From positions 1 to 15,298 of the forward strand of contig JAHZKV010000051.1 in the NCBI GenBank assembly GCA_022600215.1: DNA of 15,298 bases, read 5' to 3'. The position numbers and the translations under genes were made by a program. The notes beneath the pieces are model-generated. The model had not been told where the DNA came from and did no database searches. It saw only the letters and a program-made list of their open reading frames with translations. How positions within the stretch are numbered: the first letter of the stretch is position 1; each line of letters starts with the position of its first letter. Source of the DNA: a bacterium (GTDB taxonomy: Bacteria; Chlamydiota; Chlamydiia; Chlamydiales; 2-12-FULL-49-11). Shown piece after piece: positions 1 to 6,608 of the stretch.

Positions 1-1845
1 GTCTATCCACGCAAAACCTTTCTCATCAAAATCCATTTCATGCAAAGCACCTCTTGAGAGGTATAAATGATTGCAAGCTTTCACAAAACTTTTATGTTTA
101 ATTTGTCTATGAGTGAGCGCCCCTTTTTTTCGCCAAGAATCTTTCTCCGTAAATGGCAGCTCTTCCCCCACTTCATGGCCCATAAAAAAGAGTTTTTTTC
201 CAGGGTGCATCATGGCTACGCCATAGAGCAATCTAAGCAACGCAAATCCCTCTTCCTCACTTTTGGAGAATGCATAAAGCAACGAAGGGGCGCCCCCTGA
301 AACATCATCATGAGAAATAGATAGCATATACCTTTCACGAAAGACCTCTTTGTAGCTGTTTAGCAAAACCTGATAATTCTCTTTTTTTTCTGCCTCGCTC
401 ATACGGAGAAAATGAAATAGATCATGCTTCCAACCAATGTTCCACTTCATCGAAAAACCAAGCCCGCCGTGATCTACAGAGCGCGTCACCCCATCAAAAA
501 GCGAAGGATCTTCTGCAATCACCTGCACATCAGGATGCTTTTCCTGCAATAAAGTGGTGAGCTTTTGTAAAAAAGCTATCCCTTCAAAATGCTCCACCCC
601 TCCCATATGATTAGGCTCAAACTCCTCCCCACGCTGATGATCTAAATATAAAATCGCTTGCACCGCATCGACGCGAATCATATCTACATGCATCTCCTCT
701 ACCCAAAAAAGGGCGGCAGCAAGTAAAAAGTTCACCACCTGAGGCGATGCATAATCAAACATGTTGGTCGTCCACTCTGGATGCGTTCCCATCACAGGAT
801 GATCTTTTTCAAAAAGAGCAGAGCCATTAAAATTTGCTAAAAAACATGGATCTTTAGGGAAATGGGCGGGAACAAAATCAAAGACCAGGCCAATACCATT
901 GGCATGTAAATAATTGACGAAAAACTTAAAATCTTCACGCGATCCATATCGAGCAGTTGGTGCAAAAAATCCTACCACCTGATATCCCCACGATTCATCC
1001 AAAGGATATTCTGTTATTGGTAAAAGCTCCACATGAGTATATCCCATCTCTTTTACGTATGCAACAACCTCAGGGGCAATCTTTCTAAAACTTACAAAGC
1101 TCTCCTCTTTTGCCCATGCTCCCAAATGAAGTTCATAGACATTCAACGGCGCCCCATAAAAACCTGTTTTCCTTGCCTCTAACCACTCTTTATCTTCCCA
1201 TTTAAATGGCTGCTCTTTGTAGGTGATCGAAGCAGATTTTGGTCGCAGCTCATAGCATGCCGCAAAAGGATCTGCTTTTAAATGAATCGATCCATCTCTT
1301 GCTGTGATAGAAAATTTATACATCATATTGGATGGTGCCCCAGGAATAAACAACTCAAATACTCCTAGTTCAGAAACCTTTCGCATAGGATACACTGCCT
1401 CTCGCCAATTACCCAAATCACAACGAAGATGTACACATTTTGCATCGCCTGCAAATACCGCAAAACGAATTCCTTCTATTCCATCGTGAACTACAGAGTG
1501 CGCTCCAAGCATCTTGTAGAGCTCATCATTTTCCCCTCTATCGAATAAAAATACATCGACCATCGAAAGAGAAGGGGAACAAGAATAGGGATCATAGCCC
1601 ACTAAACCATTACTATGAATTACTTGGTAATCTTTTGGGGAGAGCTCCTCCTCACTTTCATATACAAAGATCCCCCTTGGATCGATTTGCTCCATCCTCT
1701 CTTTTTTCCCATGTACTATTAAGAAATTCTCTTGTGCATTGGGAGAGAGTTGATAGACATACTTTTTCGCAACCAGACCTAGATATCCATGTGGGTTTGT
1801 TGTTGCAAAAAGAGCTTTTTCTATCTTTCGAAAGTCTTTATCCAT
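1..1845 (-). CDS. glgB: 1,4-alpha-glucan branching enzyme GlgB (C-terminus outside window)
   Basis: Glycogen branching enzyme: cuts an alpha-1,4 glucan chain and re-attaches it as an alpha-1,6 branch during cytoplasmic glycogen synthesis. The first 615 codons are present; with a usual length near 730 residues, about 110-120 C-terminal residues lie beyond position 1. An N-terminal beta domain is followed by a CBM48-like module (about residues 113-182, containing GAHSVVHDG and ELFIPGAPS) and the GH13 barrel. All seven expected active-site residues can be read: D323 and H328 in DFVPAH, R391 and nucleophile D393 in IRVDAV, acid/base E445 in IAEDPS, and H512-D513 in SHDD. ELLPITEYPLDESWGYQ (about 274-289) is a further family signature. 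The start at 1845 is the first ATG of the frame; GAGAGGG lies too close to it to be a good Shine-Dalgarno sequence. Transcribed divergently from the gene at 2042. Chlamydiae usually carry a glycogen pathway, so this is an ordinary gene. Confidence 0.96.
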   Translation of the reverse strand, partial: MDKDFRKIEKALFATTNPHGYLGLVAKKYVYQLSPNAQENFLIVHGKKERMEQIDPRGIFVYESEEELSPKDYQVIHSNGLVGYDPYSCSPSLSMVDVFLFDRGENDELYKMLGAHSVVHDGIEGIRFAVFAGDAKCVHLRCDLGNWREAVYPMRKVSELGVFELFIPGAPSNMMYKFSITARDGSIHLKADPFAACYELRPKSASITYKEQPFKWEDKEWLEARKTGFYGAPLNVYELHLGAWAKEESFVSFRKIAPEVVAYVKEMGYTHVELLPITEYPLDESWGYQVVGFFAPTARYGSREDFKFFVNYLHANGIGLVFDFVPAHFPKDPCFLANFNGSALFEKDHPVMGTHPEWTTNMFDYASPQVVNFLLAAALFWVEEMHVDMIRVDAVQAILYLDHQRGEEFEPNHMGGVEHFEGIAFLQKLTTLLQEKHPDVQVIAEDPSLFDGVTRSVDHGGLGFSMKWNIGWKHDLFHFLRMSEAEKKENYQVLLNSYKEVFRERYMLSISHDDVSGGAPSLLYAFSKSEEEGFALLRLLYGVAMMHPGKKLFFMGHEVGEELPFTEKDSWRKKGALTHRQIKHKSFVKACNHLYLSRGALHEMDFDEKGFAWID

Positions 1846-1941
1846 ACCCTCTCTTATATAGAAGAGAACCTTTTTACGCTACCATCATCCCTTGCCAGCT
1901 CTAATAAAGAGCCTCTCCCTTCCTCTTTTGATAGATTTCCT

Positions 1942-1970
1942 TTGAAAGAATATCAAGATTAGATTAATAT
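1942..1970 (+). promoter_or_regulatory. sigma70-type promoter for the 2042 gene
   Basis: TTGAAA (1942-1947) and TAATAT (1965-1970) are separated by exactly 17 bases. Transcription would start near 1977, giving a leader of about 65 bases that ends in AAGGAG about 8 bases before the ATG at 2042. It lies in the 196-base divergent gap with glgB. The gap (1846-2041) otherwise holds only a small GCTCT/AGAGC hairpin at 1898-1912 and a TATATA hexamer (1855-1860) on the minus strand, 9 bases before the glgB start. This is a pattern match only. Confidence 0.6.
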
Positions 1971-2041
1971 TCTTGCAATTTTTAATCAGAGACGTGCTAA
2001 CTAAGTAAGCCAATCTCACTCAAGCAAGAAGGAGAAAACCT

Positions 2042-2932
2042 ATGTCCGCAACAACAGCTACAGATCTTAACCCAGGCGGAATTACGCCAAGCGTTCCACA
2101 AACTTTTTTCCAACATGTTACCGAAAGAGCTTGGAGTATTATTAAACCACAAACAACAACAGGACGAGTTATCCTTGCAGTAATAGTTATTGCAACGATT
2201 ATTTTTACTGCCAGTAAAATAGTAAAACACAGGGGCGCCTCCCGTGAAGAAGATCCCCTAGTAACAAGACATAAAAGGACAATTGAAACAAACCCAGGAC
2301 GATTCTTTAGCATAGAAAATACTCAACGAGCCGTATTCAAAGCAGAGCCTGTAGATGGTGGTGGAGGTGGCGAAAGAGCGCCTGTAGCTGAAGATGATAT
2401 TGATTCCCATGTACCAGAGTTTGATCGAAAGCTTATAGACCAAAGAGCTACAGATCTACAAACCATCATAGTTACCGAATTTGGAAGAGATGCAGATGAT
2501 TCTATTTATAAAACTCTATTCACTCTATTTCTCAATATAGGTGCAAGTAGAGAAGCTGCAACCGATGAAGACGCATGGAAAGATCTATTGAAGGACAATA
2601 AAGGCAACACTACAACATACACAATGGTAATAAAGCCTTTTCTAGATAACGTTGGAGCAACCCAGGACGTAGAGGCAAAATTTGACTGCCAGTATTGGAA
2701 TGCACGCATTGCAGAGCACTGCGACCAATTAAGTGATATGGGATGCTTAGCACTTGGAGAGCTTATGTACTACTTACATGAAGCACATATCCTCTTTTTG
2801 ATCGATGAACAACTTCAAAGTGATCTTGCTACTACGATGAGTGAACATGAAACAAGGCAAGTAAAAGAAAATGAGATGCAAAGAACTGCAGCAATAGCCA
2901 ATTGTAATCCAGATAGAGGTTACGAAGTTTAA
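2042..2932 (+). CDS. Single-span membrane protein of unknown function, paralog of next gene
   Basis: Family not recognised. The 296-residue protein has an N-terminal soluble stretch (1-41), one hydrophobic segment (about 43-60, from RVILAVIVIATIIFTA) followed by basic residues, a variable linker (62-125) with GGGGG and many acidic residues, and a C-terminal helical domain (about 126-260). That domain shares DQRATDLQ, DCQYWNARI and YYLHEAHILFLID with the protein at 3022-3699, so the two genes arose by duplication. The linker is about 55 residues longer here than in the paralog. No cleavable signal peptide is apparent because the hydrophobic stretch begins too far in. AAGGAG about 8 bases upstream supports the ATG at 2042, and an intrinsic terminator follows. 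A bitopic membrane protein with a cytosolic or secreted C-terminal domain is the simplest reading; a secreted chlamydial effector is possible but is inference. Confidence 0.85.
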   Translation: MSATTATDLNPGGITPSVPQTFFQHVTERAWSIIKPQTTTGRVILAVIVIATIIFTASKIVKHRGASREEDPLVTRHKRTIETNPGRFFSIENTQRAVFKAEPVDGGGGGERAPVAEDDIDSHVPEFDRKLIDQRATDLQTIIVTEFGRDADDSIYKTLFTLFLNIGASREAATDEDAWKDLLKDNKGNTTTYTMVIKPFLDNVGATQDVEAKFDCQYWNARIAEHCDQLSDMGCLALGELMYYLHEAHILFLIDEQLQSDLATTMSEHETRQVKENEMQRTAAIANCNPDRGYEV

Positions 2933-2959
2933 TGGATTATTTAGTAAATGCTGAAAAAC

Positions 2960-2992
2960 AAAGGCCTGTCTTCAAAGGAGATGGGCTTTTTT
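2960..2992 (+). terminator. Intrinsic terminator between the two paralogs
   Basis: AAAGGCCTGTCT (2960-2971) pairs with AGATGGGCTTTT (2979-2990) in a 12-bp stem containing three G-T wobbles, with a 7-base loop, and runs straight into a T-rich tract (2987-2992, continuing as TTCTTTTT). It lies 28 bases after the stop of the first paralog and only 29 bases before the ATG of the second, so it may end the first transcript or act as a partial terminator that sets the ratio of the two proteins. Confidence 0.7.
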
Positions 2993-3021
2993 CTTTTTAC
3001 ATAAACTAGCAGGAGAAAAAC

Positions 3022-3699
3022 ATGACAGTAGCCACTATAAAAACTCCAGAGGCAGCGGTACAATTTCCACCAACTTTTTTGCATAGATCCTCTGAAAAAA
3101 TATGGGCGATGGTTAACCCACAAACTACCAAGGGGAGAGTAACTCTTGCCATTGTAGTAATTGCGCTAGTATTTTTCACAGTTATTATATTAAAAAAATC
3201 TTTCAAAGCCCCTCCATTTTCTAGAGCACTTTTTGACCAACGTCTTACCCATTTACAAAGACTCATTCTAAAACAAGTAGATAAAAAAGGCGATGCAGCT
3301 CCAAATGAATCACTATTTACTTTCTTCTATACGGAAATATCCCACGCTAGGATAATCTCAGGGCTAGATGATTGGGAAGTTCTTATGAGGGATAATGCTG
3401 ATAGAATAGTTTTTACTCATGTTATAGAGCCATGTATCAAAGAAATCACCAGAGTTTCAGATGTCAACACGCTATTTGACTCTGCCTATTGGAATGCTTA
3501 TATCTCAACACACAACACCCATTGGAGTTATAAAAGCTCCTCCGCATTAAAAGAGTTACTATATTACTTACATGAAGCTCGCATCCTCTTTCTTATAGAC
3601 AAGAGATTAAAAAGTACTACGACGGTTTCTTTAAGAGAAAATAGAGAAGTGAGAAAACGCAAAATGATACACCGCTTACCTTTATGGTTTAATAGGTAA
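3022..3699 (+). CDS. Single-span membrane protein of unknown function, paralog of preceding gene
   Basis: Family not recognised. The 225-residue protein has a soluble N-terminus (1-37), one hydrophobic segment (about 39-57, from RVTLAIVVIALVFFTVI) followed by KKSFK, then directly a helical domain (about 66-197). Shared with the 2042 protein are PQTTxGRV just before the membrane segment, FDQRLTHLQ, AYWNAYISTH, and YYLHEARILFLID near residues 181-193. The C-terminus is very basic (RENREVRKRKM). The long linker of the paralog is absent. AGGAG 7 bases upstream fixes the ATG. No convincing promoter of its own is visible after the terminator at 2960-2992, so expression may depend on read-through. 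The stop overlaps the 3' end of the convergent gene at 3689 by 11 bases. The shared C-terminal domain probably carries the function. Confidence 0.85.
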   Translation: MTVATIKTPEAAVQFPPTFLHRSSEKIWAMVNPQTTKGRVTLAIVVIALVFFTVIILKKSFKAPPFSRALFDQRLTHLQRLILKQVDKKGDAAPNESLFTFFYTEISHARIISGLDDWEVLMRDNADRIVFTHVIEPCIKEITRVSDVNTLFDSAYWNAYISTHNTHWSYKSSSALKELLYYLHEARILFLIDKRLKSTTTVSLRENREVRKRKMIHRLPLWFNR

Positions 3700-4627
3700 T
3701 TTTATCGAGAAAAAGAGATTTCCCTTTTTCCAAGTGAAGTAATTCCCCTGCAAGAAGGCGAGATCCTTTATCATTGTATTTTTCTTTTACGCGAAAGCTT
3801 TTAGCCATCCCTGGAAAGCTGATAGAGATGGACACTTCTTTTTGGGCAAAGATATTCAGGCGAATCACCCGCCCTTTTCTCCACAAGATGTCGATTGTGC
3901 CAAAGCTGCACTCTATATTTTGTGCACGCCCCGCAATTGGTAATTTCTTCCCTTGAGGCAATACATCGATACCATCTTCTTTTTCTTGTACCAAAAAGCT
4001 TTTCATTTGCTCGTAAAAGCTAGAGAAAAGAGAAAATGCCGGAGTGTCTAACTTTCCTACTCCTAAATGAAGGACATCTTCTGTTTTTGGAGAAAATAGA
4101 TCTACTAAAAAAGGTTCCATTTCTTCTATCTCGAGCTTTGCTCCTTCTTCCTTTGGAATAAGCTGAGAGAGTGCAAACATTTTGGTAGTTCGATCCACCC
4201 CTTTTTCCAGTAATGGCTTTTTGGTACATCCAAAAGAAATCTTTTCCAGCTTCACTGGTTTCTCCATTGTTTTGGTAGAAAAAAGCACTCGTTTTTCTTT
4301 TTTAGAGAGAGACACCTTTTCTCCATCAATAAGCAAGTCAATCTTCTCCCCTCGATAAAGTTTCAAGAAGATGCTCCCCTCTTTGGCAAAGACAAAAAAG
4401 TGAAAATACCCATCTTTTCCTCTACCAAAAATCTCCACCCGCGCTCTATCCATATCCACCAGATGGGTAAACTCAGAAACTGGAGCCACGCCAAGGAGAT
4501 CCACCTCCACATCACCTACAAAAATTTTGGTGGGATAAGCTCTTACCACCACATGCGAAAGTGGCACCACTGACTCTTTACCGGGAAGATGAGTAAAATA
4601 GGAGTATCGCTCACGTATCTCTATCAT
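3689..4627 (-). CDS. Conserved-looking beta-rich hypothetical protein coupled to mtaB
   Basis: Not recognised with confidence. The 312-residue product is soluble, with no signal peptide or membrane segment, and alternates short hydrophobic strands with charged turns (for example VVVRAYPTKIFVGDVEVDL near 26-44 and GRVIRLNIFAQKEVSISIS near 253-271), suggesting mostly beta structure. The C-terminal 70 residues (IDILWRKGRVIRLNIF onward) faintly resemble the beta-sandwich end of some glycoside hydrolases, but no catalytic motif is visible, so no enzyme role is claimed. Its ATG overlaps the TGA of mtaB as ATGA (4624-4627), which implies translational coupling and one transcript with mtaB. Its stop lies 11 bases inside the convergent gene ending at 3699, leaving no room for a terminator. 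Whether its role is linked to tRNA modification is unknown. Confidence 0.8.
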   Translation of the reverse strand: MIEIRERYSYFTHLPGKESVVPLSHVVVRAYPTKIFVGDVEVDLLGVAPVSEFTHLVDMDRARVEIFGRGKDGYFHFFVFAKEGSIFLKLYRGEKIDLLIDGEKVSLSKKEKRVLFSTKTMEKPVKLEKISFGCTKKPLLEKGVDRTTKMFALSQLIPKEEGAKLEIEEMEPFLVDLFSPKTEDVLHLGVGKLDTPAFSLFSSFYEQMKSFLVQEKEDGIDVLPQGKKLPIAGRAQNIECSFGTIDILWRKGRVIRLNIFAQKEVSISISFPGMAKSFRVKEKYNDKGSRLLAGELLHLEKGKSLFLDKITY

Positions 4628-5862
4628 ATAAGCACCCCCACTAAACTTTCTTCATTATTATCTTGGATGAAGACTTCTTTGATCTCATTTGGGCGTACCC
4701 TCTCCCCCAAAATCTCCACTTCCAAAAAGTTTTCTGTATGACCTTTATTCTTTGCTTCCACAAGCACCTTCATCGTGCGCCCCACATACCTTTCTCGAAG
4801 AGTAAAGGCCTGTTTTTTTGCCACCTTCATCAGCTCTTGACGACGTCTCTCCATCACCTCTTTGGGAATTTTATTTTCCATACGAGAAGCGCGTGTCTTT
4901 TCACGATCGCTGTATGGGAACATGTGCACTTTGGCAAATTCTACGGCGCCAATCACCTTCAAACTCTCTTGAAAATCCTCTTCGCTCTCTCCAGGGAAAC
5001 CCACAATCATATCCGTAGTAAAGGTAAAATCTGCATTTTTTGCTTTCAAACGATTCACTGCAGAGAAAAAATCTTCCAGTGTATATTTTCTACGCATGGC
5101 ATTGAGCACATTTTGAGAGCCTGCCTGTAATACAATATGCATAGAAGGGCATGTCTTTTTGCCATTAATCACAGCATCGAGTAAATCCTCATCCACTTCA
5201 TCAGGATCAATAGAAGAGATACGCAATCGATCTACTCCGTCAATAGCATCTACAGCGCGTACCAAATCGGCAAGGCGGCCATCCCCTCCATCATCATCAA
5301 AGTCACCAATATTGATTCCTGTTAACACAATCTCGCGATAACCATTTTCTACGAGCCCTTCCACTTCTTCAACCACATCATGAATTTTCCGAGAGCGAGA
5401 CCTTCCACGAACAAAAGGAATAATGCAATAGGAACAATACGAATTACAGCCATCTTGCACCTTCACAAAAGCGCGGGTATTGGCAGTAAAATTTTCAATC
5501 CGAAACTCCGGGAGATTCTCCTCATCAGGAAAGAGCTTTTCCATAATCTGCTCCTTTTCACTGTTAGGGACAACAATCACGCGCGGATCAATTTCTTCTA
5601 AAAATTTCTTTTTCCTCTCTGCCATACATCCAGTCACCGCGACACGAGAAAGAGGGTGCTTTTTTAAAACTTTTCTTATCTCATATAAACTTTTTTGATC
5701 AGCAGAAGCGGTAACCGTGCAGGTATTGACAATACACAAATCGGTATATTGATCGCTCTTTTCCTCCCACCCCATCTTTTTCAAGATAGTGGAAAATGCC
5801 GCTGACTCATATTGATTGGTACGACACCCAAGGGTAGCTGTTTTAAAAGTTTTCTTAGACAT
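4624..5862 (-). CDS. mtaB: tRNA (N6-threonylcarbamoyladenosine-C2) methylthiotransferase MtaB
   Basis: Radical-SAM enzyme that adds a methylthio group to t6A at position 37 of ANN-decoding tRNAs. The 412 residues fit the family in length. The N-terminal UPF0004 domain supplies three cysteines for the auxiliary 4Fe-4S cluster: C13 (GCRTNQYES), C48 (NTCTVT) and C79 (TGCMAE). The radical-SAM CxxxCxxC is C139, C143 and C146 (DGCNSYCSYC). LTGINIGDF and DMIVGFPGE are further family signatures, and the last 65 residues form a TRAM RNA-binding domain. GCRTNQYES and the arrangement favour MtaB over MiaB or RimO. No Shine-Dalgarno sequence precedes the ATG at 5862; an extended -10 lies just upstream, suggesting a leader of only a few bases. 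It is the first gene of a two-gene operon. Confidence 0.93.
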   Translation of the reverse strand: MSKKTFKTATLGCRTNQYESAAFSTILKKMGWEEKSDQYTDLCIVNTCTVTASADQKSLYEIRKVLKKHPLSRVAVTGCMAERKKKFLEEIDPRVIVVPNSEKEQIMEKLFPDEENLPEFRIENFTANTRAFVKVQDGCNSYCSYCIIPFVRGRSRSRKIHDVVEEVEGLVENGYREIVLTGINIGDFDDDGGDGRLADLVRAVDAIDGVDRLRISSIDPDEVDEDLLDAVINGKKTCPSMHIVLQAGSQNVLNAMRRKYTLEDFFSAVNRLKAKNADFTFTTDMIVGFPGESEEDFQESLKVIGAVEFAKVHMFPYSDREKTRASRMENKIPKEVMERRRQELMKVAKKQAFTLRERYVGRTMKVLVEAKNKGHTENFLEVEILGERVRPNEIKEVFIQDNNEESLVGVLI

Positions 5863-5871
5863 GGTGAAAAC

Positions 5872-5880
5872 AGTATATCA
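5872..5880 (-). promoter_or_regulatory. Extended -10 element for mtaB
   Basis: Reading the minus strand, TGATATACT (5880-5872) matches the extended -10 pattern TGnTATAAT in all but one base. It ends 9 bases before the mtaB ATG, so transcription would start about 3 bases before the start codon. No -35 box is convincing, which is normal for extended -10 promoters. This is inference from pattern only. Confidence 0.45.
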
Positions 5881-5926
5881 AGAAAAAGACTTTAAAAAAA
5901 GAGCTTCTTCGGCTATCTTGTTACCC

Positions 5927-6544
5927 ATGGATATTTTTAGCGCAGCAGTTTCATTATTTTTAGTTTTCAATGTATTGGGAAATATCCCTTTTTACATTGC
6001 AGTTCTCAAGCCATACACTCCAAAAAGACAAAAATTTATTTTAGTAAGAGAGCTTTTGTATGCAACCATCATCTTGATTCTTTTTAGCTTTTTTGGAGAT
6101 GCGCTCCTTGAAGGGATTGGTATTAGTGAAGGCACCCTTGGTGTCTCTGGAGGAATTATCCTCTTGTTGATTGCAATTACGATGATCTTCCCAAAACATA
6201 GCGAAGAAGGTTTACCAGATCATGAGCCATACATTGTGCCTATTGCTATCCCCTGCATGGCAGGACCAGGTAGTATCACTGCCGTAATGCTCTACTCTCA
6301 TACTTTTGACAATCTTTGGGCAACACCGCTCATCATCTTATGCGCTGTCGTCCCATCTTTACTCCTCCTACTTGTTGCCTCTAACATCAAATATCTAGTG
6401 GGAGAAAAAGGACTTATCGCTTTTGAAAGACTTGGCGGATTACTCATCTGCTTTATCGCTATCCAAATGATCGCAAGCGGCTCTATTAAGCTAGTAAAAG
6501 ACAACTTCCCTTCCACCACCCAGCAAGTAGAAAAAGTTAATTAA
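5927..6544 (+). CDS. MarC family integral membrane protein
   Basis: Inner-membrane protein of the MarC/YhgN (UPF0056) family; its transport role is unproven, and the old link of MarC to multiple antibiotic resistance is not supported in the family generally. The product is 205 residues with about six hydrophobic segments (roughly 5-24, 43-62, 70-88, 103-124, 131-152 and 169-187). Signatures are FLVFNVLGNIPFYIAVL at the N-terminus, PIAIPCMAGPGSITAVM at 105-121 and the ERLGG-LICFIAIQM stretch near 167-181. The frame is open further upstream to an ATG at 5816, but that would overlap mtaB and add 37 hydrophilic residues not typical of the family, so the ATG at 5927 is chosen. No Shine-Dalgarno sequence is present. 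TTTAAA (5891-5896), 17 bases, TATCTT (5914-5919) could be a promoter giving a near-leaderless transcript. Confidence 0.9.
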   Translation: MDIFSAAVSLFLVFNVLGNIPFYIAVLKPYTPKRQKFILVRELLYATIILILFSFFGDALLEGIGISEGTLGVSGGIILLLIAITMIFPKHSEEGLPDHEPYIVPIAIPCMAGPGSITAVMLYSHTFDNLWATPLIILCAVVPSLLLLLVASNIKYLVGEKGLIAFERLGGLLICFIAIQMIASGSIKLVKDNFPSTTQQVEKVN

Positions 6545-6553
6545 TCGTTTGTA

Positions 6554-6582
6554 TTTACAAAAACAAACTACCAGGTTATTAT
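6554..6582 (+). promoter_or_regulatory. sigma70-type promoter with inverted repeat for the 6609 gene
   Basis: TTTACA (6554-6559), a 17-base spacer and TATTAT (6577-6582) each differ from consensus by one base. Transcription would start near 6589, and AGGAG (6598-6602) precedes the ATG at 6609. An inverted repeat, GTTTGT (6547-6552) and ACAAAC (6563-6568), straddles the -35 box and could be an operator or chance. Confidence 0.6.
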
Positions 6583-6608
6583 CTCCTTCCAAAATTTAGG
6601 AGTTAATA

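Noticed and set aside
67..1904. Plus-strand ORFs of 60-154 codons over the left end
   Set aside because: They lie antisense to glgB, which shows every catalytic motif in the opposite strand; their translations have no recognisable domain.
2020..3266. Minus-strand ORFs over the membrane segments of both paralogs
   Set aside because: Both are shadows of homologous DNA, and their similarity follows from the paralogy of the plus-strand genes.
2042..3699. Classical chlamydial Inc proteins
   Set aside because: Inc proteins carry a bilobed hydrophobic domain of about 50-60 residues; each of these has only one segment of about 18-20 residues.
5816..5926. Upstream start for the MarC-family gene
   Set aside because: It would overlap mtaB and add 37 hydrophilic residues not typical of the family.
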